Source: Dicaeum eximium (taxonomy: Eukaryota; Chordata; Aves; Passeriformes; Dicaeidae). Taken from it: a stretch of 64,000 nucleotides of DNA. The DNA is taken from NCBI GenBank assembly GCA_013396995.1, contig VWZP01010284.1, forward strand, positions 215,168 through 279,167. The letters are read 5' to 3'. The notes under the pieces were generated by a model that saw nothing but the letters and a program-made list of their open reading frames with translations, did not search any database and had not been told where the DNA came from. A program made the position numbers and the translations under genes. This document shows, piece after piece, positions 23,411 through 35,170 of this stretch; positions within the stretch are counted from its first letter, which is position 1; every line of letters starts with the position of its first letter.

Positions 23411-26142
23411 GATCCTCCTGGAAATGAGCAGAAGGGCTTAGCAAAACACATCAGCATGTGGAAATAATGCTCAAATGCAGTATGGAGGAGCCCATCCTGG
23501 ACTCCCTACGTGCAGGCATTTCAGTCTTGGTCTTTTGGAGCAAGGAGATGCTGCACTGTGGGGTGGTGACAGTGGCCCTTGAATGGGCAGAATAGGGCTG
23601 CCATCAAGAAAGGTTCATTAGTCCTCACTAATAATGAATTATAGCACTGTGCTGACCAGGCTGTGCCACTTTGGGGGCTGAAATGAGCTGCTGGGTGTGT
23701 GGCTCTTGCTGCCCATGCAGAACTGGGATTTCAGGCTCTCTCATCACCTCGGGCCAGGGCTGCATCTCCTTGGCTGCTGGCAGGGTCAGTGGATTCTCCA
23801 GGGCTGTTTGCCCTTGAGAAGGCTCTATCCCAGGAATCTGTTTTGCAAAAGTTCACTGCAGGATGGAACTGGCAGTCTTAGACTGGCCAATTGCTTGAGT
23901 TATGCTGAGCTCTCACTTCTCCTTTACTATCCCACTTACATCTCTTGATCCTTGCTTTTCCCACTCCTTAATTCTAAAAAAAATGTTTTAGAATCACAAA
24001 ATATTGGTACAGGGAAATGAATAATGTAGGGAGAGTGATTATTTAGTGTGTCCAGACTATTACCTAATAACCACTCTCTTCATTCATTGGTGATGTTTAA
24101 ACTATCTAAAATTGCAGCACCTTATAAATGCTACTAAATAGTGCCATGCCCATAACTTGATTGCAATAATCCATCAGGGAGCATGTTTCAAAATGCCAAC
24201 ATTTATCAGCAGTTACCTGGAGAACAAGTTCTTAGCAGGAGTGCTGGGATAAATCAGTGTTTGAGATATTGGTGGGTGTGTTGGATGCTGATTCTAAATG
24301 GTGACTGCACTTTCTCACTCAGGGCTGTACCTGTGTCCAATGGCCCTTTTAGGAGGTCAGAGAAATAATGATTAAACAGGCAGGCAGCCTCAGACTGAAG
24401 CCTATGGCTTTGTCCAGGAGGGCAAGTGAGGCTGCAGGATGGAAGGAAGGTGAATTTGAGCACAGAAGGAGGCAGCAATCCCTGCTGGCTGCCTGCCTGC
24501 TCCTCACTGCTCTCCACGGAGGTTTTGCTGAACAGGCGAGCTGCTGTGCTGTCAGTTGGGAATGCTGTCAGCTCCTCAAACCATTGGTTTCTGAGCGCTT
24601 GCTCTTCCAAGCACACTCAGCAAGTTTCCAGCATGAGCCAAAAAAAAGAAGCCTTTCATTGTCACTGCAAGGCAGCAGCACATCCCGAAGTCCTCATCTG
24701 AGAAGATCCCAGATGAGTGTCTCATTTGCATGTCTAACAAAGCCTTGGGTAATCACCAGGAGGACGCTGGACTCAGTTGAAAGACTTGGACGATAGCAGG
24801 AGGTATTTGGAAAGAGGCATCTGTGCAGGGTGATTCCTTGATCTGCCTCAGATCTGAGTTTGTGCGCTTGTCTTGCAAAAGGAGGTTGCAGCAGATTTAC
24901 AACGCATCTGGAAATTCCAGATTTTTGTGGAAGGCATGGGATTGGGAGCTGGGAGGTCTGGGACACCCTACAGCTTGTTTTCTCAAGCACTCTTCTATAG
25001 CAAAAGCAGTGTCAGGAGTGCAGGGTCTTGCCCATGGAGCAGCAGAGAAGAGGAATAACCAGGGGCTGCTCACACAGCGGAGATCACCAAGGGCCATCCC
25101 CAGTCCAGGTCTGGCTGCTTGCTGCAACTTTCCTATGACATTAAGCAGACTCCTTTGAAGATTTCCTCTCAGCAGAACCTGTCACATTCTCACAGAGGTA
25201 AAGTAGGGAATGGTCTAAATCTTTCTAGGGACTGTAAAGCCGTCAGAGCTCTGGCTGCAGAATCACCCTGTGGGTGAGTGTGGCAACAGAGGACTTGAAC
25301 AGGCTGACTCTGACCTTGACATGCAAATGAAAATCAGCAAAGAGGATGGATAAAGGCTTCTGGAATATGGGGAGATGAGCAGGCTGCAGAGCTCATAAAA
25401 CAAGACCCCTTTTTCTGACACTCCACAAAGCATATTTCCACCTGAAGGACCATAATCTCTATTTCCTTCAGACCCTCTTCTTTCTAAGTCTCACAAGTCA
25501 CAGGTATGCTTTTGCCTTTACCTGCCATTGTGTATCACTGGTAACTCATTACTTAGTTCCCAGGTGATTGCTCACATCTGGGTCAGGTCATTCTCTGAGT
25601 GTGGAGGTGACAGTGGAATGGCCAGGAAACTCTCTGGACTTAATTTCCTGCCATTCCCCCTCACTTGGAAGTGTTACATCCTCCAGGCTGATCAGTGGAC
25701 CCCAGCACAGATGTTCTTAGCTTCACAGACACATTTTTCACACCTCAGACCATCGAATTCCTAACCATATGCTGCTTGTGCTTTTCCTGATAAAATATCT
25801 CCCCAGTTTCTCTGTCCATGTTTGTTCCCTCTCTTGACTATTGAACTCTGAGGAAAGCTAAAGGGGGGAATCCCATGGGTGGCTGAAAATATTTCTCCAC
25901 CCTCCTTTTTAATTTTGATTTGCATCTCAGCAGGACAGGTAGCAATCCTTAGAAACAGCAACATGCCTTCTGCAACATCCCAGACCTTCCAAAATAAAAC
26001 CACAGGACTGAAAAAATTTGGGCAACTCTTCATTTGTGAACACTGACATTTGCTTTCATTAAAATATGAAAATTTTCTGTAAGAGAACCTTTCTTTACAA
26101 GTTTTTCAGGCAATGTAATGATGTGCTGTGGGCATGGAGTAT

Positions 26143-26212
26143 GAAATCACAAAATCACAGAATGGTTTAGGTCAGAAAGGACCTTAAAGATTATCTGGTT
26201 CCAACCTCACTG
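26143..26212 (-). mobile_element. CR1 LINE extreme 3' end, reverse orientation
   Basis: AAATCACAGAATGGTTTAGG, AAAGGACCTTAAAGATTATC and TCCAACCTC are the reverse complement of a CR1 3' terminus, about 70 bp. It is the only clear CR1 sequence between about 13.0 and 34.9 kb. Confidence 0.85.
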
Positions 26213-27187
26213 CTTCTTGTGCTGTTTGTGCTGAACTGTTCCTCTCCTTGCAGACTAAAAAGTATTCCATGGATCAGAGGGATGTTGAGAATCTCCACCT
26301 TTCCTCAGAAAAGCTCTTGCTTTTTTGTCACCTCACAGGCTGATTTCAGGGGGGATTACTCTGACTTCAGCTATGCCCTCCTGGCAGTGGGAATCCTCTA
26401 TTTCCATTATGAGTGAAAATGAGCGTTTCAAGGGGGACTGATTTGAAGCAGGCATTGAATCCTCCTCCTTCCTGAGCCAGCCTTAATAAATAACAGGGTA
26501 TGAACACAAATTGCTGAGTGCTTATTGAAGGACAACTGTAGAAATGCCTTTAAAAAGCCAAGCTGCCGCCATGGGTTTCACTTGGAGCTGCTGCTGGCCC
26601 CATGGTGTGGGACTGTGAGTTTGGCTGACAGCAAGTGTGGCTTCATTATGAGGTAGTTTGCCTGGGGGACACTTCAAAATCTTGTGAGCTGACAATTTCC
26701 ACAGCTGATTGTGCTCGCTGAGCTGCTGCCCTGTGTGTGCTCAGTGTCACCAGAGCAAGGGAGCAGTGGCTGTACAGCACAGCACGGGCTTCTCTCCCTT
26801 TCCTGCACTCCCCAAGCAGGAGAGGAGTTCCTTTTTTATGACATAACCTATATTTTCCTCTTCCTAAAGCACCTCTCTCAGCGGGAAGCTGCCATAGCCC
26901 TGGGAACTCATGACCATTACAAATGTCGCCACGCAGTTGTGTGACACAATGTTCCTTTAGTAATCAAACCTTAGGCTGCTCTGGGCACTGTTGCCTGGGA
27001 ATAATCACAGGTCGGTTTTTAAGTGGCATGAGCTTGGTTCTGGGCTGGTGCCTCATCCTGAGCTATTGCTGATTCTGTGGATTTGCTGCACAGGCTCCGC
27101 AGGGTGTAATCGCCGGCGCTTTGTGGCAGGCTGGCAGCGCTCTGCTGTGCCAGGTGCCTGTTTCTAACATGAGTGGGGGTTTTTCTT

Positions 27188-27241
27188 GTTTTGTTGCTGT
27201 TGATTTTTGGTTTTTTGTTTTTTGTTTTTTTTTTTTTGTTC
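27188..27241 (+). repeat. T/G-rich low-complexity tract
   Basis: TTTGTTGCTG followed by TTTTTGGTTTTTTG, TTTTTTG and a T12-T13 run, immediately before an AT-rich unique block. Confidence 0.85.
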
Positions 27242-27244
27242 AGA

Positions 27245-28450
27245 ATGACTAAATAACCTGTAATCAGTATTAATTCCTTTGAATGCTCCAGAGTAAGTTA
27301 TTGCTGGTTGCTGCTGTCTGACCTTAGTTAAGTCCATTTCTAGAAAACGCTTTGTGTGACTGTGTGTGTACAGCTGAAAGGAATGCAGCTTTCCCCTAAT
27401 TACATACTGGTAATGCGAGAGGAGACATTTCTAGTTCTGCTTCTGAAAGTATTTCCTTTAAGCACTGATGAGCCAGTGATAGCAGTAGACTCTGAAACCG
27501 TTTTGAAAAAGAGAGACAAGGCAGGAACTAATAGAGTTTCATCACTCGAAGCCTTTGCATAGATTGTAGCAGCAATTGAACCATCAGTAAGCCACTGGGG
27601 ATAATGTCTCTAAAATGCTCTGTATTTTAATAAGATTAAATTGATTTGGGTCTTTGCCAGCCTTTTCAGAGCCAGTGCTGTATGATGGTCAGTATTTCAG
27701 GCAGCTTTGCATTGGGAAGCAAAGAACTGAAGATTTATGTGTTTAAACTGAAGAATACAAACCCTCCTTTTTTAAAATGTATAATATACTGCCTTAGATA
27801 CACACAAAAATCCCCCCTATAAGCAAGTCACATTCCCTTATCAGCTATGCCTTTCTGATTTTTCTACAGCCTTTGCTCTTTGCTCTTTAATTTTATTTAG
27901 ATCTCCTGTCAGAACCGTGAAGGCGTTTCTTACTGTGGGTGCTGCAAATACAATGAATTTCTTGCAGAAGTGATTTTAATTGTCAATACCATTTGTTACA
28001 GTATTAGTTAAGGAGCTGTGCATAAATCAAAAGGATTACCATGATCTCTCGGGTAGAATAGAGGACCAGAACATTATATTGCTCATGTATCATTGATGAA
28101 GAATATTTTCCCAAAATGCATTTCCCTAAAGCGAGTTCTTTTCTGTGTTTTCAAACTGGTAGCACAATTTTTACCATTTAATCATTAAAAACTGTGTTTA
28201 AATCAGCACTGTGTTTTCTTAGGGGTAAATATGACTTTATTTAAATGTACTTGGGATACTGTCTCAATGCATTTAACACTTCTCGAGTTGGGCATTTCAT
28301 TCATGAATTATTCTCTCCAAAGCAATTAGATGAAAGGAAAAGAATACAAATGAGTTTATCTCCATTCCTGAGCTGTGTTTTAGAGATAATCCTGTGCTAG
28401 CTCTGGGCGAAGGGCATTTGTGTGGACATTTCCTGAGCCTCAGCTGACCT
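27245..28450. promoter_or_regulatory. Candidate conserved non-coding block (strongest by eye)
   Basis: About 1.2 kb of AT-rich transposon-free DNA with many homeodomain-like and nuclear-factor-like motifs: GTAATCAGTATTAATTCC, CCTAATTACATACTGGTAAT, CACTCGAAGCCTTTGCATAG, TTTTAATAAGATTAAATTG, and TAATCATTAAAAACTGTG. No ORF is convincing. Dense TAAT cores in unique sequence beside a developmental gene are typical of conserved enhancers; conservation has not been checked. Confidence 0.4.
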
Positions 28451-31319
28451 GTGGTAACTGCTACTCATTACAGGGCAGCAGCATCCTTGCATGTGCAGCC
28501 AGGAGTGAATATATTGCTCTGGAGCAACCCCCCTGGTTTAGCTGATCCAAGAGGTCAGGACAGAACTTACTGTGGTCTTGGAGAACCTGTGTATGGAAGA
28601 AATTTCTAATGGGAGGTGATGCTTCATGTTAGCAGGAAAGGTTACAATGGAAATGAGAAGCAATTAGAGCTGGAGGGCTTGGAGCAAGGAAGGCAGCTCA
28701 CCTTGGAACAGCAATTCAAGGATAAGTTGGATTTTCCATCTTCTAAGCCTTTATGTTGAGTGTGCATATTTCCCTGGGGATGGGTCATAGCTCAGTCAGG
28801 AGTTATGGACTTGAGGCAGGAACTGTGATATCTCTTGTGCAGAAGGTCAGACAAGGCAGTTGTTAAGATCTTCCTGGGCCCTTGAAATCTATAGATTCCA
28901 GTGAGAATTACTGCAGGTTCACCACACCTGGGCTTGAACTTGGTGTAAAGTTTAGTTGCCAAATACTGAACATCTAAACTACCTTATAAATGAAAAAGTA
29001 CATAGTAGAGTTACCCTACAGCTCATTTATAACATGACATATGATGCTGAAGTCTTGTTCTTTAGTCTGTTCCAGTTTATAGCATGACTTTGGGGTTAAG
29101 CCATGGTGGGACTCAAGATCCTGGTTCTGTCACAGGGTTTCTATTTGTTCTGGGCTAAGCTTTTCACCTTGGCTTCACCTGGGTATTTATTTTCCCAGTA
29201 TTCAACATGAAGCACTCTTGCCTCTTCCAGCAGATAACCAACTGCATATAAACCACAGCTTAAGTAATTTCCAACTTTTACATCTCTGGAGCTTCTGCAA
29301 GGCAGTAAAAATTCCCAGAAATGAATTTTCAGTCCTTCTGATTTTTCTGATTTTTTCAGTCCTTCTGAGCAGCACAGAAGCTGGGCATTTTTTCACGAAA
29401 TCTGGCTTTAATTTGCATAATCTTTATAGCACAATTCAGTGATGTTTCAGACCCTAAAAGTGCCATGAATTGCACATGCTATTTTTTTAAAGTACCATTT
29501 AAAAATAACTTGTCATTAGGACTGTGTCCAAAAAAACACAGGATTTAAAAATAACTCTGTGTTAATGAGAGCAGATTGGCAGTAGCAGTGTTATAGGTTA
29601 GATTTATGCCTGTGTGTCTCTGTGTGTGCCCTCCACGATAACCAGCCCTGGCTTTCTGAGACAACAGCAGGGACACAGTGCCCTTGGTCCTGTGGTGTTT
29701 TTCTCTCTGTCTTGGAAACCCAAAGGTCTCTAGAGACACCTTTGAAAGTTGCCTCAATAACAGCCTTGAAAACCTGCACCCCAACAAAATCTCCCAAGCA
29801 GGGGCTCTGGTGTACCCACCACATGTGGCATCCATGGAGAAGGCTCCTCTCTCACAGAATGGGTCCTGCTGTGCGTGGAAATATACCCTCAAAAATCAAC
29901 CTTTCAGGTTACAGTACAGCTGGAGAGAGGATGAAAATGAAATTCAGCTTTCAAGTGACTTTATTCAGTCTCCTTGATTGACTTGCTGGTTTTAATACTG
30001 TAAATTGGGGGACTGCGTGTAATGCATTCATGCTGTCCTTGTCTGGAATGAAGCAGGAACATAATTTATGGGGATATTCTCGTCTCAGCCTTTGAGGAAT
30101 TAGCTTCAATTAACTCTGTTGGGAATTGCATGTGTCGGGTGTCAGAAAGCCATCAAGTTTTCTTTAGAAATGCCGGCTGCCCTGCGCGCCTCATTCTTTG
30201 GCTGTCTCAGCGGCTTTAGCAATGGATAAGGATTCAAAGCTTGGGAAATACAGATCTGGGTGACCAAGATTCAGAGGGTTAATGCCATGCACAGATGATG
30301 GACAGGACCATAGCTGAATGCATTGCAGGCTGCTATAATTTATATCCGTCCAGCACGGGTGAGAGAGGCTTTGGGGAGGAGGCAGCAGCTTCTGAACCCA
30401 GAGCGCTGAAAGAGCAAACACACCAGAAGACACAGGCTGTAAAATAAGATCTCTCTGGATAAATCTTTCTGACATCCATGAGAATCAGAAAGGACATAGA
30501 TTTCAGGCTGAGTTGGGCCAGTGCTTCTGGATCTGAGATCTTTAGGCTTCAGTCTGCATCTCTGCGTCTATATCCTGCCAAATTTGAGGCAAGCCCTAGA
30601 GAAGTGGGGTGATAAGTGTGTGGGAGAGGGGTCCCAGCAGTTCCTGGGGCTTGGCTGCTGTGACAGAGTCCATTGTGGTGTTCTGTCACTCCTGAGTCTT
30701 TCGCAGCTTCACGAGGCCTTGCCATTGTGTGATGGACAACCAGAGGGAGGTGAGAAATTTAGAGTTTTTTTGGGGAAAGACTTTTATGGGGAAAAAGAAT
30801 GGCTTTGGAGAAAGGCCTTCTGGAAGAATACCTGACTTTCTTGCTGTTTGCAAGAGGAGAGTGTGATGGGGAGCACTGCTCCTTGCCAGACACTGGGGAT
30901 TCAGAGGGGCAGAAGCTCACCATTGGATTAAACCTGACCCTGGTGTCTCTCACACATGCAGTGCTGCTTCTCAGCCTCACCAAGATGGAAAGGACACACA
31001 TCCTGCCAGACTTCACTGGGCAGCTGTATCAAAACACAGCACCAGAGAGCCATGGGGCTCAAACAGCCCAAGCAGTGCCCCCTTGGCCTCCCTTGTCAGT
31101 GATGATTCTGTAATTCCCCTATGTGGAGTAATTTCAAATCTGAGATGAGTGGCGGGTGCTTATTTTCACTCTTAGCACACATTCCTCAGCACTCTTATGA
31201 TTTCTGTGCTAGTGGAGACAGAATCAGGCAAAGATATCTGGTGCTTCTTGAAAGCCAAAAATCCCCCTCTGCCCCCACACCCCAGGTTATCACTTTATTA
31301 TCAAGCAGCACTTGCCAGA
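28451..31319. other. Intergenic, nothing recognised
   Basis: Unique sequence. A short direct repeat of TTTTCAGTCCTTCTGA lies at about 29326-29368. Open frames up to 119 codons carry no recognised motif. Confidence 0.5.
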
Positions 31320-31880
31320 TCCGACTCTGAAGTCATTTTGCATCGGGTGCTGGCAAACCGTTTCCCAGCGATGCACTTACATCTAAATAGCTAATTCTGT
31401 ATCCACAGCTTATCCCAAAGATTAAAAACCCAACCAGGCTAGATCTGAAGCAGGAATCCTAATCAGTTCTGTCACTAGAAGTGCATTAGTGCAGCACTAG
31501 AGAGAGGGTGGCTTTCTTCCAGACGATACAACAATCACGGCTCATTTGGGCGGGGAATTTTTCTACCTCTGTGTATTGACACAAAGGAGCACTTAGCTTG
31601 ATAATGCCTCCTGGCTGCCGCCACGATCTGAATATTAAGAACAAATTAAGGGGTAAGATTAAACTCTGGAAGTTGCTACCTGCTCACAGTGAGGCAGCAG
31701 TTGCATCTTCAGCTTTTTCACACCAGAATATTGGCTGTTAGCACTTGAGAGTTTAAAAATAAAAATTAAGTTCCTGCCTTATGCAGGAAACAATTAGTAT
31801 CTCGAGTCTCCTGTAATATTTCTGCTATGGAATTTTTAATCTGCATTTAAATCTGTCATGGATTGTAGACCCCATAAACT
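31320..31880. promoter_or_regulatory. Candidate conserved non-coding block
   Basis: Contains GCAAACCGTTTCCCAGCGAT, CATCTAAATAGCTAATTC, CAGACGATACAACAATCACG, GAACAAATTAAGGGGTAAGA and GGAATTTTTAATCTGCATTT. It has retained CpGs and AT-rich cores with no repeats. The inference rests on composition only. Confidence 0.3.
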
Positions 31881-32299
31881 CTGGCTTGTCAGAGTGGTTT
31901 ACTCATGAAGGAGGTTCAAAGTGGCACAAATACTACAGTTCACATAAATTGAAAGCCAGCTCAAAGTTTGTCACAGCCAAAAAATCCCCAGAGGATGAGA
32001 TGTAGGAGACCCAAAAGTCTCCATGCTGTATGGAGACCGAGTTAGTTTGGAGCAAACTCTGCTTGCCTACTTGTACAATTCACTTCAGTAATGACAGCCA
32101 TAACTACAGCGTGGCTGGGTTGCAGGAGGTGTCTCTTGGGTTACAGATGGTAAATCTGGCCGAATGTGATAATTTCATAAATGATCTCAGAGCTAAACTC
32201 TGTGTAGTCAGAGCTGCAGTCACTGCGGAACTGGGAGGAACCGGAAGAAACGAGGAGATCAAGGCTTGCTTTGGAAATGCATAAACCAAACAACATGGC

Positions 32300-32760
32300 T
32301 AAAAAGAACCTTCTTATTGATGAGATGGGAAAGTTGGAGAAAGCATGGAGAAATTTGCGTGGAAGATCACGAATGAAGGATGAGCAGCACGGACAGAGCA
32401 GTAAAACTTTAGGGTGATGGGCTGAGCTGCTGTGCCGGGCTGCGAGTCCCTCTCTGCTGAGCCCGTCTGATCCCACCCAGAGGGTCCGTGTCCCCTTCCT
32501 GGCACCGCGACAGGGTGACGAGTGTCAGGAATTCCGAAAACAGCCCCGGCAGAGGCTGGAGCTGGGGAGGCTGACTGACTGACGTGGCGATGCTGACAGC
32601 CAGCTACGTGCATGGCTTTGCTGAGCACCCGTCTCGACATCGGATGGGGAACAGGGCGAAGATGAGACAACAGCCCGCAGTCATTTGAAAGCCTGACGTG
32701 CTGGTGAGGAGGAAGAGACATTTTAGGTTGTGAGAGACGTAGCGAATAAAACAATGGTGT

Positions 32761-32763
<3 letters not shown>
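32300..32763 (+). pseudogene. Possible retrocopy or lncRNA 3' end ahead of A28 tract
   Basis: GC- and CpG-richer unique sequence ending in AATAAA (32745-32750), 13 nt, then A28. This is the layout of a reverse-transcribed polyadenylated RNA. I do not recognise a parent gene, no long frame matches a known protein, and I could not find a convincing target-site duplication. A genomic A-tract beside a chance hexamer is the alternative. The left boundary is a guess. Confidence 0.25.
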
Positions 32764-32791
<28 letters not shown>

Positions 32792-32808
32792 GAAAAAAGA
32801 AAAAAAAA
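32764..32808 (+). repeat. A28 tract with G-interrupted extension
   Basis: 28 consecutive A followed by GAAAAAAGAAAAAAAA. It starts 13 nt after an AATAAA hexamer at 32745-32750, a spacing resembling a reverse-transcribed poly(A) tail. Confidence 0.95.
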
Positions 32809-33479
32809 GTGTGATGAGGACACCTATTAAGGCGTTAAATCGCTTTCTAAGGCGAAGGGGTGGAGTTCCATAGTGGGAAATCGGGATATTACAGTACATC
32901 TGTATTGTCGGAATTGTCCCTTGATGAGGATGGAAAGAAATTAGGACACTTCTTTCCCTCTGCTCAAAAGGAGTGCCTGGCAACATCATGTCCTACCCAG
33001 CAGTATCGGAGGATTTCTTGTTCTTAACAGGTCTCTGATAATTCTAAGTGAAAAATTTTCCTTCCAAAACCACTGGGGTGACTTGGAAAGACCTCTTATT
33101 TTGGTGAGCAACACATGGATAATACTTCAGTTATGCGTTTCCAGCCTGAGCTGGAGCACTTCTGAATTTACCTCCCCAGGGACAGTGTATTTAGAAGAAA
33201 TGAACTTTCTTCCCAAATTCCTCTAGGGAACTTGAACGTTTTCCTTAATAATGGACGTGAATGTGACCAGCTACACTGTTAGCTCAGCGATACAGACTTG
33301 CTGAGGCTACTGGAAATGTGCAGCTGGATTGGGAAATGCAGGAAGTACTGCGTGGCTAGGCAGCAGCTTAGCAAATCTTGCCAAAATCTCTCTGGCTGCC
33401 TGGCTTTTTCCTCTGTATTTTCTTCCCTTTCATCTTCATTAGCCTTTTATAACTCTGTCTGATTACTGCAGCATTCCCA

Positions 33480-33830
33480 CCATTTCCTACCGAAACGCCG
33501 CTCTAACAGCTTTGTTATGGGCAGCCAATATCGACGCTGGCCATCGCAGGGTTGTTAACTTCTAAGAGAGTGATTGAGATGGGATGGAGCTGTCTGGAGC
33601 GATGCTGACTGTCAAACCACCGCCGGGATCGCGAGGAATGCATGTCAGAGGGGAATGGGAGCAGGAATGCATGTTGGAGGGGGTTGGAAGGGATGTTCAA
33701 GATCAGGGGGGAGAGGAGCACGTTAACAGCAATCGCTGCATGCAATTCACCTCCGTGGGTCCCTCAAGATCGCTGATAACGCCGTGAGAAATTCATCAGC
33801 TTCTGGAACTCATCGAACCGACTGCGCAAG
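33480..33830. promoter_or_regulatory. CpG-retaining non-coding segment, candidate regulatory element
   Basis: About 20 CpGs in 350 bp at only moderate G+C (CCGAAACGCCG, ATATCGACGC, CCGCCGGGATCGCGAGG, GATAACGCCGTG, CATCGAACCGACTGCGC). In a methylated genome CpGs decay unless the site is unmethylated or constrained. No ORF here is convincing. A near-repeat of GGAATGCATGT occurs at about 33636 and 33664. Confidence 0.4.
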
Positions 33831-34922
33831 TTTGAGGCTTTGTTCTTTTGCAGCTGATATTTGGGGCCAAGTTTAAAACAACAACAAAACCAAAAGAGCT
33901 CTCAAAAAAATGTTCCCGCCGAATAGTTTGGAGAAGATGCTTGTCAGCTGCTGGAGCCTTTGTGAGCTGGGTGTGGCTTTTTTTGGGTATAACTCAGAAA
34001 TTTCCATTGTCTGACAGCAGCTAGCTAGGGCATTAAATTGTCATGGATCACATCTTTTTTATCACACATGCACAAACCTGGAAGATTAATTATACTCCCC
34101 TTTGTAAAACTCAGTATCCCAAGTGATTAGGGAAGAAATGAATCAAGAATATGAATTTAAGTACCTAAAAGCGACACAGCCATAGCCTGACTTGAAAGAA
34201 AACAGCTGCCAAGAAAAACAGTAAAGCAAAAATGTGGATCAGCATCTCCAAGGCTGGGGGAGGGATGAGGATTCGGGATGCTCCCAGAAGAGTGTTTAGA
34301 CTGACCTGAGCCCCTGACATTTTCAGATGGGATTTCATCATGTCTTTTACTGAGCTGGGAGAAACTCCAGAGGAATTTCTGTAAGGGACAGGCTGGCTAA
34401 CCTGTGCAGGAGGTGGGGTTTTCCCTCTCAGTTAGGAGTCAAAAAATTCTTGCCTGTCCGTGATCACAGCTTTACAGTTAAGGCTCGATGGTCTTTGCTG
34501 GTGCTAAAGGGAAGAGAGAGCAACAGTGCCCAGGAATTTATGCAGCATGTTTTGTCTCCTGTTATCCCTGCTACACAACTTCCTGCAAGATTGCTCTGTT
34601 GTGCTCTGTGAGAGGAGATGCAGTGGGGAGATGTGAGAGGAGCAGGAGCTCTCCCATCAGGGCTCCCATGGAAGGTGTTGGTGCAAGCTGCTGGCAAAGC
34701 AATGTGCTCAGTGGGTGCAGCAGCAGAGGGTGGACGTGTGTCCTGTCCCCAGCCACGACAGGGAGCTTTAGAGGAGGAGCTGCAGCTGTGTGGGTGGAAA
34801 ATGTGCTTTCCTGGCCGGAGCTGAGTCATGCTCAAAGTGCTGTCCTGTGCAGAGGCCACGCTCCAGGCTGGAGGGGGAGCACTGAGTGAGGACCACAACA
34901 AATCCTGAAACAGGGCCATATT

Positions 34923-35170
34923 CATAGAATCATGGCATCATGGAATGGTTTGGGTTGGAAGGGATGTTCAAGACCACATTGTCTTGGCCAACCCCCATGT
35001 CATGGTAGGGACAGCTTCCACTATCCCAGGTTGCTCCAAGCCCTGGCCTGGAACACTGCCAGGGATGGGGCAGCCACAGCTTCTGTGGGCACCCTGTGCC
35101 AGGGCCTCACCCCCCTCACAGGGAAGAATTCCTTCCTAAAATCCCATCCAGCCCTTCCCTCTGCCAGATG
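34923..35170 (-). mobile_element. CR1 LINE 3' fragment, reverse orientation
   Basis: Begins with ATAGAATCATGGCATCATGG then GGTTTGGGTTGGAAGGGATG, continues with TCCACTATCCCAGGTTGCTC and CAGGGATGGGGCAGCCACAG, and ends near AGGGAAGAATTCCTTCCTAA. This is the reverse complement of the CR1-J-like 3' region. It is 5'-truncated. Confidence 0.92.

Larger units (their letters stand above)
22261..27187. other. Intergenic, with MIR-like and short CR1 relics
   Basis: Apart from the MIR-like relic (23235-23410) and the 70-bp CR1 end (26143-26212), I see no gene or repeat. Open frames of 111-142 codons near 24254-25158 overlap on both strands and show no domain. Confidence 0.5.

Noticed and set aside
32314..32823. 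169-codon minus-strand frame with a Phe run
   Set aside because: Begins in the translated A28 tract and shows no domain; treated as noise over the retrocopy-like sequence.
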